The notes beneath the pieces are model-generated. The model had not been told where the DNA came from. It ran no database searches and saw only the letters and a list, made by a program, of their open reading frames with translations. 64,000 nucleotides of DNA from positions 124,001 to 188,000 of the forward strand of contig NZ_JBELAU010000002.1 in assembly GCF_040253585.1 (NCBI RefSeq), in the 5' to 3' direction. A program made the position numbers and the translations under genes. Positions 42,635 through 52,448 of this stretch are shown here, piece after piece; the first letter of the stretch is position 1, and each line of letters starts with the position of its first letter. This stretch comes from Emticicia sp040253585. GTDB lineage: Bacteria; Bacteroidota; Bacteroidia; Cytophagales; Spirosomataceae.

Positions 42635-44053
42635 ATGAATCTTTACATCAAAACACATAACATCCTAATTCTACCTAACGCCATAAAAAGATTAGTTTTA
42701 TTGGCTTTCCTATGCCTTACCTCACAAGTATTTGCTCAAGGAGAGCGAGGAGTCAATTTTATACGAGGAACTTTTGAAAATGCTCAAAAACTTGCCAAGC
42801 AACATGGCAAGCTGGTTTTTATATCTTATGAAAACTACGGTGGTAATAGCCGTTGGATGAATCAAAACGTATTTCCGACTTCTGAAGTAGGTAGTTTTTT
42901 CAATGAAAACTTTATAAGTTTGAAAATCAACTCTGAATCGCTCAGAGATAAATCTGCCAATAGTGAGTTTAAATATTATGGGGCATCTTCGGCATATTTT
43001 TTCTTTACTGCCGATGGCGAACTTATCTATAAATCACATTTTGCATCGAACCCAAAAGAATTATTGGCAGATGCCAACCGTGCAATTAAGGTAAACGAAA
43101 ACTTTTTATCATTGGAATATCTTGATAAAATGTTCAGTAAAGGCGAGCAAAGCCCCGAAATGTTTTACTTATACTCGCTTAGACGTTTGCAAGCTGCTCA
43201 CACTGGTAGCAATAAAGAGCGTGAGAAAAGCATCAAAGAACTCGATAAAGCAATCAGAGGCTATGCTCTGGGATTGGATAAGAAAAGTTTAGGTTCTGAG
43301 CAAAATATGTTGCTTTTGTGCGAATATCTTTATCAAACTAATAAAACATCGGATGATGAATTATTCAAGATTTTGATAAGTAATTCCGAAAATCTAAAAG
43401 GGTTCAATGAAGAAAATGCTAATGGGATTCGCCAACGAGTGAGCCGCATAATTGATAGATCTTTTAATCAAGCGATGCTCAATAAAAACGAAGATTTGAT
43501 GAACTCGGCAGTTGCAGCCATTTCGCCTTTTTGGTACGAGAAAAGTACGCCGCTTTACAACAAAGAAATGCTAATGATGAGTTATCGAATTGAGTTTTAC
43601 GAAATTACCAAGAACTGGGAAAATTATAGCCAAAGTATTAAATCATACCTCAATTATATTGATGCCATTGATGCCGAAGTTCTTACAAATCAATCAGTAG
43701 CAGAATTTAAAAAGTACGAAGATAAATCGAAGTTCACTTCCGAAGAATGGACATTACTTCGTGATGATATTTTGAGCGGTTATAACGAAGAAGTTGCTTA
43801 CCAATTACGCCTTTATGGCTGGAGATTTGCCCAAAATATTACGGACAAAGAACAGCTAAAATTGCCTTTGAAATGGTTGGGTAAATCACTCAGAATTTCA
43901 GAAAACCCAATTGCAATGAAAACTTATTCTCAGTTATTATACAAAGTTGGCCGAGAAGAAGAAGCCAAAAAATATGCCGAAGATGCCATTAAAGTGGCTA
44001 AAGGGCAAGTAATAGCAAGAGATTTTAGAGAGGAGGACTCGAAGAGTCAGTAA
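42635..44053 (+). CDS. secreted thioredoxin-fold protein lacking the CxxC, with helical repeat C-terminus
   Basis: A 472-residue exported protein. After the signal peptide (LVLLAFLCLTSQVFAQ) comes a thioredoxin_7-like domain (about 36-160). The active site WCxxC is replaced by Y68-GGNS72-RWM: the two cysteines are Gly and Ser, so no redox activity is expected. NVFPTSEVGSFFNENFISLK is otherwise typical. The rest (170-472) is helical and TPR-like. It may be a chaperone or scaffold. A 260-base spacer precedes it and a terminator hairpin follows. Confidence 0.75.
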   Translation: MNLYIKTHNILILPNAIKRLVLLAFLCLTSQVFAQGERGVNFIRGTFENAQKLAKQHGKLVFISYENYGGNSRWMNQNVFPTSEVGSFFNENFISLKINSESLRDKSANSEFKYYGASSAYFFFTADGELIYKSHFASNPKELLADANRAIKVNENFLSLEYLDKMFSKGEQSPEMFYLYSLRRLQAAHTGSNKEREKSIKELDKAIRGYALGLDKKSLGSEQNMLLLCEYLYQTNKTSDDELFKILISNSENLKGFNEENANGIRQRVSRIIDRSFNQAMLNKNEDLMNSAVAAISPFWYEKSTPLYNKEMLMMSYRIEFYEITKNWENYSQSIKSYLNYIDAIDAEVLTNQSVAEFKKYEDKSKFTSEEWTLLRDDILSGYNEEVAYQLRLYGWRFAQNITDKEQLKLPLKWLGKSLRISENPIAMKTYSQLLYKVGREEEAKKYAEDAIKVAKGQVIARDFREEDSKSQ

Positions 44054-44060
44054 AAATTTC

Positions 44061-44102
44061 TACAAGAGTGGTATTTTTTTAACCAATATGACCACTCTTG
44101 TA
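44061..44102. terminator. hairpin between convergent genes
   Basis: TACAAGAGTGGT (44061-44072) pairs exactly with ACCACTCTTGTA (44091-44102) around 18 bases containing a run of seven T. It can stop transcription from both sides. Confidence 0.65.
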
Positions 44103-44116
44103 TTTCATACATATTC

Positions 44117-45637
44117 TTAATTATTATTTTGTATTTTCCCTTCGTAAAAAACATTAATGCTTGGCAAAATCAAAGTACCTGTTTCTAAGAAAATAGCCTT
44201 TTTTGCAATGTCTATGGTACTTACAGTAGGCGTTAATTGACGATATACATAATGTTTTAAACCATCCACAGCAAATAGATTACCTCCTGCGATTGGAGAA
44301 ATCCCTTTAAAATAATAACGCCCATTATAGATAGTTGCCCAACGATTATTAAGGTTTTCGTTTGGTGGTTCTGGAGAAATTACACCATTGGCAGTACCTG
44401 GGTTTAAATCTTGAACCATCATGGTTCCAGCTTCTGTACCATTGCTTTTCCAAATCTCACGACCGTTATCATCAGTCACTGCACTGAAATAACAAATTCC
44501 ATCAATTACGCCCAAACCTTGAGGTCTTGAGTCGGCTGGGCCAGCATTAATATCTTTTACCATAAATGTGCCTGCAGCTGTGCCATCGCTCCTCCATAAT
44601 TCAATTCCATTTGTAGGGTCTGTGGCCGTGAAGAAGAAAATGTTATCGTAATTTTGTTTAGGATAACTGTTGTAATCATTGGCACGAATAGGCATATACG
44701 GTGTAGTTCCTGCGGAAAAAGATATTACTTTAACCGTTCCACCGACAGTCCCATCACTTTTCCATAATTCATAAAGTCCAGACCCTGAGGCATTTGCTTC
44801 TCCAAAAAAATAAATTCCTGAAGATGTAGGGTACATAGAGTTAGGAGTTCCTCCAACATTATTAAATCCATCACAGACAGTACAAGTCCCTCCACAATCA
44901 AGATGGCAACCAGTTGCACCTAAAGTAATTGCCGCATTGCCAACAATTTTTCTCAATGAATAACCATGAGGTTGGTTATAAATAAAAAAAACATTTCCAT
45001 TCCATTCGGTTAAGCTACTTGGTGCAACAGATTCTAATATTCCGCCATTATTTATCACCGCAAAGTTTAATTTTACAGTTCCAGCCGCTGTACCATCGGA
45101 TTTCCATATATCAGCATGGTCTGAAATATAAGCGTAAGTTCCATCAGATACAATTTTATTTACTGGCATATCTTTGATTTTATAAGTACCTACTTCTGTA
45201 CCGTCACTTCGCCAAAGATTTGTTCCATTTTCTGAGAAAAGAGCGATTCCGTTTAAATCATTAATATAGGTTGGAATCGAGCTAAGATTATCTTTAATCA
45301 TCTGAACTTGGTTTGTTTCTCCATTAATTACCCATAAGCTATTGGACTGTCCAAAATAAATGTATTTTCCAGAGACTCCTCGTCTATCTGGATAAGGGTC
45401 AAAACCCATCCAATTTGTATTTGGTAGTAAAGTACCCAGAGAGTCTCCATTTGTTTTATAAATTCCATCAGGTCTATTAGAGCATCCTGCATTGCTGAAG
45501 AATAGATATCCTTTGTAGCTTATAAAATTTAAAGTCTGGTTAAGTGTGCCATCGCATCCTTGCCCAATTAGTGAGATTTGGGCTATACTTTGAAAAGAGC
45601 AAAGTAAGATTAGTAAGAAGTAAGTTATTTTTTTCAT
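44117..45637 (-). CDS. secreted ELWxxDGT-repeat protein
   Basis: A 506-residue secreted protein with signal peptide (YFLLILLCSFQSIAQ). Several ELWxSDGT-type repeats occur: NLWRSDGTEVGTYKI, DIWKSDGTAAGTVKL, ELWKSDGTVGGTVKV, ELWRSDGTAAGTFMV, EIWKSNGTEAGTMMV. They form a beta-propeller-like surface protein of unknown role. The C-terminal 50 residues (IAKKAIFLETGTLILPSINV, then FYEGKIQNNN) resemble the C-terminal domain of the proteins at 21580 and 45658, though this copy lacks the Gly-Cys. It lies 20 bases after the gene at 45658, so it is cotranscribed. Confidence 0.88.
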   Translation of the reverse strand: MKKITYFLLILLCSFQSIAQISLIGQGCDGTLNQTLNFISYKGYLFFSNAGCSNRPDGIYKTNGDSLGTLLPNTNWMGFDPYPDRRGVSGKYIYFGQSNSLWVINGETNQVQMIKDNLSSIPTYINDLNGIALFSENGTNLWRSDGTEVGTYKIKDMPVNKIVSDGTYAYISDHADIWKSDGTAAGTVKLNFAVINNGGILESVAPSSLTEWNGNVFFIYNQPHGYSLRKIVGNAAITLGATGCHLDCGGTCTVCDGFNNVGGTPNSMYPTSSGIYFFGEANASGSGLYELWKSDGTVGGTVKVISFSAGTTPYMPIRANDYNSYPKQNYDNIFFFTATDPTNGIELWRSDGTAAGTFMVKDINAGPADSRPQGLGVIDGICYFSAVTDDNGREIWKSNGTEAGTMMVQDLNPGTANGVISPEPPNENLNNRWATIYNGRYYFKGISPIAGGNLFAVDGLKHYVYRQLTPTVSTIDIAKKAIFLETGTLILPSINVFYEGKIQNNN

Positions 45638-45657
45638 TCGATTTTTATATTATATTT

Positions 45658-48033
45658 TCAATTACACCCACCAATTTCGGCTTTGAAGACAGCTCCTATT
45701 TTTGCTTCAAAACTCGAATTAAGCGAAATACTATTACCAGCACGATAAGTAGTATTAATTCCTGTATTTATCATTTGAGTTGATATAATTGTTTGGTCTG
45801 CTCTTATATCACTACTAACAGCAACACCTGAAAGATTTTGTGTCGTAGGATTCGCTACTATTACCACTTGACTACTTGGAGAACTTGTACCACAAATCGT
45901 TGTACAAGTTGCCGAATAAGTACCTATTTGCGTGATATTCAGTGAGGTACCCGTACTACTATTACTCCAATTCACGCTTCCTTCACAACCACTTGCGGTC
46001 AAATTAATTGAGGTATTAGGACAAAGCGTTTGGTTTCCAGAGAGATTCAAAGTTGGTGATGACGGAATATTATTATTAACTACAATTGTATTAGAAAGAC
46101 ATACTTTATTGGAGTATTTCATTATAAAGGCTCGATTAAATGAAGGATTATGACCTACAACCCAACCACTATTACCATCGGGTAGCATAAAAATATCTCT
46201 GCTGATAGATACCGAAGATGCCTGAGAGGCATTACTGATATACTCGCGAGTAAATGATAAGCCACCATCTCGGGTCGAGTAAATAGAATTACCCATCGAA
46301 TTATTAGAAGCAATGAACCATCCTCGATTTGCATCCAGAAAATACACTCCTCTGATTCCGTCAACTAAACTCTGTCCTGAAAAAGAAATATTTGTCCAAT
46401 TACTGCCACCATCCGTTGTTTTTTGGGCATACGGTGCTGACCCTGCAATAATCCCTCCTATCCATCCGATATTAGCATTTATGAACGATAATCCGTAAAT
46501 AAACGAATTATTAATTTGCGAAAATGATGTACTCCAAGTTGTTCCGCCATCAATTGTTTTTTTCACGATACCTTCTGAAAAATCAGATTTCCCACCCGAA
46601 ACATAACCGACATTGGCATCTATAAATTGAACCTCAGAATAATAATCAGATGCTGTTACAGAATTATCAAGAGTTGCAACTGTCCAAGAAGCCCCCCCAT
46701 TGGTTGTTTTCAAGACTATATATTGACCACCCACAGCCCAACCATTATTGGTGTCAGAGAAATATACATCATAAAGAGTGTTAATTGTACCACTTGCAAC
46801 AGCCGACCAAGTAACTCCAGCATTGGTTGTTCTGAGAATTGTACCATTTTGCCCAACTATTAACCCATCAGTTTTATTAGTAAAGAATACTGAATGAAGC
46901 GATGATGTAGTACCACTTAGTTGTTGTGTCCAAGTTGTTCCACCATCCACAGTTTTGTAAATATTTCCACTACTACCAACAATCCACCCTTGAGCAGCAT
47001 CAACAAAAAAAACACTATTCATAACAAAATTTACCGAAAAAGGCAAAACCGTCCAAGAGCCTTTTTCTGAGGTAGTTACTACTTGATATGTTCCTGCTTG
47101 ATTTGGAGTAAAATTGACATTTGTAGCTCCTGTAACCTCTATTCCATCTCGAAGCCACTGAAGTGGAGCATTACCAAAACCCGTTGCTACGAGTTGTGAA
47201 CCAACGCAACTATTTCCAGAAATTGTTGGTGTTGAATGAAAAGAAATCGGTAAACTATTACTCTGCGGACTGTTACATCCATTTTGATTACAAGTTGCTG
47301 TAAAAACACCATCAGTAGTTGTTGAAATTTGGAGTCCAGTGGCACCATTACTCCACAAGACTGTCCCCCCACAAGAAGATGCTGTAAGTATGGCGGTTGC
47401 TCCCGAGCAATAGCTTGTATTGTTTGAATTGATAACAAGTGCATTCGGTGTATTATTGACAGAGATTGTAGTCGAACTACTACATACGCCTACTGTACTA
47501 CAAGAAGCAGTATAAGTAGTGGTCGTGGTTGGTGAAACCAAAAGATTTGTGCCTGTACTACCATTATTCCATGTGACCGTGCCGCTACAACCTGTTGCAG
47601 TAAGCATAGTTGAAGTACCCGAACAAAGAGTTGAAGGGCCATTCACAACCATTGAATTTGTACAATTTGCGGAGCAACTCTCTCCAGTAATTGTTCCGCC
47701 GAAAGCAGAACCACATGGAGGGTCACTCGTGTCACCAGCTACCGAACTCAATATATTTTCTTCAAAAGTAGATGGCCCAGATTGATTTCTTTGTACTAAA
47801 TCCCAAGTTATATTTGTAGAGTTCCAGCGGATAATAAATTGACATCCTACTCCGTATTGTCCACTAAATGAATAAATGTACCGATTCTTACCATCATGAC
47901 TACCCGAAAGGCTATAAGTTTGGTTGACCGAACCCGATGAACAGTAACTCAAAGAAGATATTGAACTGCCAGAAAGACTAACTTGTGCTTTAATGAGTAA
48001 AGGGAAAAACAAAAAGAATAAAAACTTTTTCAT
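45658..48033 (-). CDS. secreted BNR/Ycf48-like repeat protein with C-terminal GC domain
   Basis: A 791-residue secreted protein. After the signal peptide (KFLFFLFFPLLIKAQ) there are Ser/Gly-rich Ig-like stretches with many Cys, then a Ycf48/BNR-type propeller (about 340-640): IVGSSGNIYKTVDGGTTWT, VGQNGTILRTTNAGVTW and VVLKTT-like units with Asp-box sequences. An Ig-like part follows, and the C-terminus reads INTTYRAGNSISLNSSFEAK then IGAVFKAEIGGCN, matching the end of the protein at 21580. It probably sits on the cell surface. It starts the two-gene unit with the ELWxxDGT protein. Confidence 0.85.
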   Translation of the reverse strand: MKKFLFFLFFPLLIKAQVSLSGSSISSLSYCSSGSVNQTYSLSGSHDGKNRYIYSFSGQYGVGCQFIIRWNSTNITWDLVQRNQSGPSTFEENILSSVAGDTSDPPCGSAFGGTITGESCSANCTNSMVVNGPSTLCSGTSTMLTATGCSGTVTWNNGSTGTNLLVSPTTTTTYTASCSTVGVCSSSTTISVNNTPNALVINSNNTSYCSGATAILTASSCGGTVLWSNGATGLQISTTTDGVFTATCNQNGCNSPQSNSLPISFHSTPTISGNSCVGSQLVATGFGNAPLQWLRDGIEVTGATNVNFTPNQAGTYQVVTTSEKGSWTVLPFSVNFVMNSVFFVDAAQGWIVGSSGNIYKTVDGGTTWTQQLSGTTSSLHSVFFTNKTDGLIVGQNGTILRTTNAGVTWSAVASGTINTLYDVYFSDTNNGWAVGGQYIVLKTTNGGASWTVATLDNSVTASDYYSEVQFIDANVGYVSGGKSDFSEGIVKKTIDGGTTWSTSFSQINNSFIYGLSFINANIGWIGGIIAGSAPYAQKTTDGGSNWTNISFSGQSLVDGIRGVYFLDANRGWFIASNNSMGNSIYSTRDGGLSFTREYISNASQASSVSISRDIFMLPDGNSGWVVGHNPSFNRAFIMKYSNKVCLSNTIVVNNNIPSSPTLNLSGNQTLCPNTSINLTASGCEGSVNWSNSSTGTSLNITQIGTYSATCTTICGTSSPSSQVVIVANPTTQNLSGVAVSSDIRADQTIISTQMINTGINTTYRAGNSISLNSSFEAKIGAVFKAEIGGCN

Positions 48034-48076
48034 TTTATATAATTTTATGAATTTAACATCATTTTAATCAGAACTC

Positions 48077-48364
48077 TTACAAACCATCCACCACCCCTCT
48101 CCTCCGCCTACTCACCACAATACGCTCACCGTTTTTAAGTTGGACTTCTTTTTTATTACCGACTACATTCACTTTTTCGATGTAAATTGGGTTTATCAGA
48201 TACGACTTATTGATACGCAGAAAACCTTCTACACGATTTTCGTGACGAGTAAGTGTATAACTACTGATGATTTTCCGACCATCGGTCAAGTGAAATTCAG
48301 TGTAGTTTACCGAAGCTCGCAAAAAAGCAATATCTTGTACTGGCGGAAGATTTAGGCGAGTCAT
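48077..48364 (-). CDS. stand-alone LytTR DNA-binding protein
   Basis: A 95-residue protein consisting only of a LytTR domain: DIAFLRASVNYTEFHLTDGR, KIISSYTLTRHE then GFLRINKSYLINPIYIEKVN and VQLKNGERIVVSRRRRG. There is no receiver domain. It would bind DNA as a beta-strand-rich protein. It is divergent from the histidine-kinase gene, with a 143-base spacer between, and 43 bases downstream of it on the minus strand lies the gene at 45658. It may regulate the secreted proteins or the two-component system. Confidence 0.88.
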   Translation of the reverse strand: MTRLNLPPVQDIAFLRASVNYTEFHLTDGRKIISSYTLTRHENRVEGFLRINKSYLINPIYIEKVNVVGNKKEVQLKNGERIVVSRRRRGVVDGL

Positions 48365-48461
48365 AATTATCTTTGGCTTAAAATACTTTTACAAAATTCG
48401 AGACGAACTAATAGCCTTACAATACCCCTTTCGGGGGATTTTATCTACTGTCTGAACAGTA

Positions 48462-48469
48462 TATTTTTG
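48462..48469 (+). promoter_or_regulatory. candidate -7 element of the histidine kinase operon
   Basis: TATTTTTG matches TAnnTTTG, 38 bases before the kinase start. A palindrome ACTGT-CTGA-ACAGT (48447-48460) sits directly upstream and could be an operator, possibly for the divergent LytTR protein. No good TTG is seen at -33. Confidence 0.3.
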
Positions 48470-48507
48470 TTGATTGAATTTTACGCTCTCATTAGAAAGA
48501 TACCAGT

Positions 48508-50394
48508 ATGAAGTTTTTGTTTAAGGTTTCTATCCTCACATTCATTTATTTAGCTAAGGCAATACCCAGCTATTCGCAGCATATTGTTTTTCTACCGAAA
48601 GCTGAGAGAACTAAAATGATAGAACGTTTGAAGAAAGAAATTTCTATTTTGCAACAGCAGCCAACAAGTTTTAAAAATGACACTCTAATTTTCAGAAAAT
48701 CAGATACATTATTTGTCCAAGAAAGTCTATTAAATCCAGAAACGCAATCTAACAACCTTAGGTTATTCAAAACAACTGAACAATTAAGAACTTCTTTTAA
48801 AAATTATAATTGGACACAAGGGGAATATGTACTAACGGTCTATCAATCTCAGATTCCAATTGTTAAAGGCAAAATTGATTCTTCTTATTATATACTAAAA
48901 GACCTTGATTCTAAAAAAGGACATATCTTAGCCCCATACGAGCAATGTTGGCTTAATATCAACTTAGCTGAAAAGCTGCTTTACTACAAAATAAAAAACA
49001 ACAACCAAAATGCCTTTGACTACCTAAACAAAGCCTTAAAAATTGCTAAAGAACACGAAATTTGGGAGGTAATCCATAAAGTAAATGCCTTAAAAGGTGA
49101 TTATTACATTCTGATAGGTAATTACAAAAAAGCACTTCCGTACTTTGAAACACAGTCAGTTTTATTTGAAAAACATGGAAATAGAAATTTGGGATATTAT
49201 AGCGAAGGAGCAAATTGGGCACATTTAACAATTTGTTATTTGCATCTCAATATGAAGCGTAAGTTCCAGCATAGTTTAAAATTATTCAAACAAAACAATA
49301 ATCCTGCGTATGGTGGGTACGCAAACTATCTCGAACATAAGATTTATTCTGAAATTAGCTCTTATAATATTCAGCAAAAACGATTTTTAGAAGCTCTCGA
49401 ATCAGAAAAGCAATATCAAAATATTTTACTTAGTCGCTCCATACACGACCATTACAATCATTATTATAGACTTTATCAGATTTATAAAGGTTTGGGACAA
49501 CTCAGCAAAGCCATTCAAGCATTCGAGAAATCTTCTGAGCTAAAAGAAAAAATTAATACCCAAGAGCTTAGCAAAAGTTTTAAGGACATTGAAGAAAAAT
49601 ACAATCTCGAAAAAAAAGAATCTGAAATAAATGAACTAAAAACCATTGCCCTCATCAAAGAGAATGAAAAACAAAGATACCAAAGAAATATCCTAATCTT
49701 TATAGTGATACTTGGTGTAGTTTTGGTATTTTTTATATTCCGAACCCTGAGTATTAATCGCAAAGCGACTGAATTAAAACTTTCCTTATCAAATTCGCAG
49801 AACCAGTTAGTCAAGCAAGTAATCCAAACTCAAGAAACCGAACGCCAACGTCTCGCTAAAGACCTTCATGACGATTTAGGTGGAACCCTTTCGGCTATTA
49901 AAGGCAAAATAGCCAACGAAAAAGCCAGTCAAGAAGCCATAAATTTAGTGGAAAAAGCTATTGATGATTTGAGATATATTTCCCGCAACCTCTCTCCTCC
50001 CGAACTCGAAAATGATGGACTCATAATTTCAATCAAAAATACCATTGATAGAATTCAACATGTGTCAAATATAAATTTCACTTTTATCACTTTCGGAGAA
50101 AAACAACGCTTACATCAAGATATTAAACTAAATATTTATCGAATAATTACCGAATTAATCAATAATATACTCAAACATTCAAAAGCCCAAAATGCTATCA
50201 TTCAGTTAATCTATTATCAAGAAACTCTACAAATTTTGGTTGAAGATGATGGAATCGGAATAAAATCAGACAAAAATAATTGGGGAAGTGGACTAAAGAA
50301 TATAAATTCGAGAGTTGAATTTCTGGGTGCAAAACTTAACATTGATTCAAGCCCCAAAGGAACAACAGTAACGATTGAAGTCCCAAAAAAGTAG
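48508..50394 (+). CDS. HisKA_3-type sensor histidine kinase with TPR sensor region
   Basis: A 628-residue kinase. A signal peptide (FLFKVSILTFIYLAKAIPSY) and a periplasmic TPR-like region (about 100-380) precede one membrane span (LIFIVILGVVLVFFIFRTL, near 394-414). The HisKA_3 block has the phospho-acceptor H454 in RLAKDLHDDLGGTLSAIKGK, followed by HATPase_c with LIISIKNTIDRI and VEDDGIGIKSDKNNWGSGLK. This is a NarX/DesK-like kinase with one partner gene 6 bases downstream. Confidence 0.92.
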   Translation: MKFLFKVSILTFIYLAKAIPSYSQHIVFLPKAERTKMIERLKKEISILQQQPTSFKNDTLIFRKSDTLFVQESLLNPETQSNNLRLFKTTEQLRTSFKNYNWTQGEYVLTVYQSQIPIVKGKIDSSYYILKDLDSKKGHILAPYEQCWLNINLAEKLLYYKIKNNNQNAFDYLNKALKIAKEHEIWEVIHKVNALKGDYYILIGNYKKALPYFETQSVLFEKHGNRNLGYYSEGANWAHLTICYLHLNMKRKFQHSLKLFKQNNNPAYGGYANYLEHKIYSEISSYNIQQKRFLEALESEKQYQNILLSRSIHDHYNHYYRLYQIYKGLGQLSKAIQAFEKSSELKEKINTQELSKSFKDIEEKYNLEKKESEINELKTIALIKENEKQRYQRNILIFIVILGVVLVFFIFRTLSINRKATELKLSLSNSQNQLVKQVIQTQETERQRLAKDLHDDLGGTLSAIKGKIANEKASQEAINLVEKAIDDLRYISRNLSPPELENDGLIISIKNTIDRIQHVSNINFTFITFGEKQRLHQDIKLNIYRIITELINNILKHSKAQNAIIQLIYYQETLQILVEDDGIGIKSDKNNWGSGLKNINSRVEFLGAKLNIDSSPKGTTVTIEVPKK

Positions 50395-50400
50395 CCAATA

Positions 50401-51021
50401 ATGAAACCTAAACTGCTCATAGCAGATGACCATACACTGTTTAATGAAGGTGTAAAACAACTTATCTCTGACCACTATAACATCGTCGGCCAAGTATTTG
50501 ATGGAAAAGATGTATTGATGATGGTTATGGTCACAAGGCCCGATGTAATTTTACTGGACATTAATTTACCATCAATCAATGGTTTTGATTTGACAACAGA
50601 ACTAAGAAAAGCATTCGAGACTATCAAGATTGTTTTTGTTTCTATGTACACCGAGCCACGATTTATTGAGCAGTCGAAACAATTAAAAGTAGATGGCTAT
50701 TTACTAAAAAACTCAACCAAAGAGGAATTAATTCTTGGTATTGATAGTGTACTGAATGGTGTAAATTACTACGACCCAAAACTAAATCAGCTCCGACAAA
50801 ACCTACATCACGATGATTTTTTTGTAAAACAATTTTCGTTGACTCCACGAGAAATCGAGATAATAAGGATGATTAAAGACGGTATGAATACTACCGAAAT
50901 TGCCGAGAAACTATTTCTGGGTCTCGAAACCGTCAAAACGCATCGAAAAAATATCTATTACAAACTTTCGATTACCAAATCGACTGAACTTATCAAGTTT
51001 GCTTTAGAAAACAGTATCTAA
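50401..51021 (+). CDS. NarL/FixJ-type response regulator
   Basis: A 206-residue regulator. The receiver has acidic pocket ADDH and the phosphorylation site D53 (VILLDINLPSINGFD); K105-type residue lies in YLLKNSTKEE. A LuxR-type helix-turn-helix follows (SLTPREIEIIRMIKDGMNTT, EIAEKLFLGLETVKTHRKNI). It is translated 6 bases after the kinase. Target genes are not visible. Confidence 0.94.
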   Translation: MKPKLLIADDHTLFNEGVKQLISDHYNIVGQVFDGKDVLMMVMVTRPDVILLDINLPSINGFDLTTELRKAFETIKIVFVSMYTEPRFIEQSKQLKVDGYLLKNSTKEELILGIDSVLNGVNYYDPKLNQLRQNLHHDDFFVKQFSLTPREIEIIRMIKDGMNTTEIAEKLFLGLETVKTHRKNIYYKLSITKSTELIKFALENSI

Positions 51022-51171
51022 TTTTGGTATTTTGAAAGGGTATTCGCCACAAAAAAGCCACACTACTCTTTCGAGCAACGTGGCAGATAGTTTTGGTATT
51101 TAGTTTAGTTAGATGGTGTTTCTGAAACAAAATAAAAGCTGGTGGACTTAGCTTATCTATTCAACCTTAAA

Positions 51172-52278
51172 TTAACTTGACACTTTTGAGAGTTTCAGGA
51201 ATGTTTTTGATTTTTTGAGCATGTGAGGAGCAAGTCCTAAACCCGTGAAAATCAAACCTGTAACTAATAAGGTACTCGTTTGAGCAAAAAACTGACCTGA
51301 TGCTAAAATACCCATTACTAAAATCGTAGAGAGTGGCAACGAAAAAGCCAAAATCAGTACCGCTAAGTTCATATCAAAAGTTTTTCTTTCTTTTAAATAG
51401 TTTTTGTCCTCTTCTTTGAGATTGATCGCCGAAATATGAGCAAAAGGCCAAAAACTACACGAACTCAACGGTACTACGACTGCAAGTAAAATTAGGTTAG
51501 GAGTAGTGATGTTAAAGATATTGATAATCAGAACGCTGAAAAGTATCGTGATACCCGCTCTGAATAATAAAATCGAACTTACAAGTTTGATTTTTCCTTC
51601 TTTGAATTGCACGGCCAAACCGATATAAATCAACACCAAAGGAGTCATAAGACTACTGGCACGGTTAAATAATTCGGAAATTGCCGATGGTAATGACTTC
51701 ATATTGATTCCTACCGAAAGAAAAATAATAGCCAAAAGCATAATAATATTGATTGGCTCCTTTACTAAACTTAGCAATAAACTTTTTACTTTTCCTTTTT
51801 CTTCTACCTCCTCAGTTTGGTTATTTTTGAGGTACATTTTCATAGCTACAAAGTAGAGAAAGTTTAAAGCAAAAAACTTATTTCCCACATCACCCATGGC
51901 GGCCAATGCCAAAGATTCATCGCCGAGAAACTCATTGATAAACGGAAAACTCGAAAGCCCTGGTGCGAGTGAAGGCAACAACATTGTGAGCGTACGCCCA
52001 GCCGAACTATCTTTTTCGATGCCAAAAATTGGCAAAAAATAAGGAGCTGTTAAGTAAATAAAGAAATTAAAAGCAAGTACAAGCACAGGGTAGATAAGTA
52101 AGGACGCACTAATTTTGATACCCATCAATGCAATGAAAACCGTTGAAGGTAATGCGATTGACAAGATAATTTCTTTGATACCATTTATTTCGGTTTTGTT
52201 TTTTATTTTACTCCTCAGAGCCAATCCCAGTCCAATAAGTAGGAGGAGGATAAGTGTTTTTTGTACAGCCTCAACCAT
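51172..52278 (-). CDS. AEC-family (auxin efflux carrier-like) permease
   Basis: A 368-residue protein with about ten membrane helices (ILLLLIGLGLALRSKI, EIILSIALPSTVFIALMGI, LLPSLAPGLSSFPFINEFL and others), in the two-repeat order of AEC/BASS-type permeases. Pro residues in the fourth and ninth helices are as in that fold. Members move organic anions or auxin-like compounds. It follows the Tat aminotransferase by 170 bases on the same strand and may export or import its substrate or product. Confidence 0.8.
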   Translation of the reverse strand: MVEAVQKTLILLLLIGLGLALRSKIKNKTEINGIKEIILSIALPSTVFIALMGIKISASLLIYPVLVLAFNFFIYLTAPYFLPIFGIEKDSSAGRTLTMLLPSLAPGLSSFPFINEFLGDESLALAAMGDVGNKFFALNFLYFVAMKMYLKNNQTEEVEEKGKVKSLLLSLVKEPINIIMLLAIIFLSVGINMKSLPSAISELFNRASSLMTPLVLIYIGLAVQFKEGKIKLVSSILLFRAGITILFSVLIINIFNITTPNLILLAVVVPLSSCSFWPFAHISAINLKEEDKNYLKERKTFDMNLAVLILAFSLPLSTILVMGILASGQFFAQTSTLLVTGLIFTGLGLAPHMLKKSKTFLKLSKVSS

Positions 52279-52448
52279 AATTTTAATTAATAATGAAAAA
52301 TGTAGAACGGTTCGCCGTAGCGATTAAGAATTACTTACTTCACAGTGTCACCTTTTCAATTAAACCACTGATTATTAACAACTTGTAAAGTATAAAATTT
52401 GGAGGAGTCATTAACTCCCCCAAATCACTCTAACCTATGACAAAAAAA

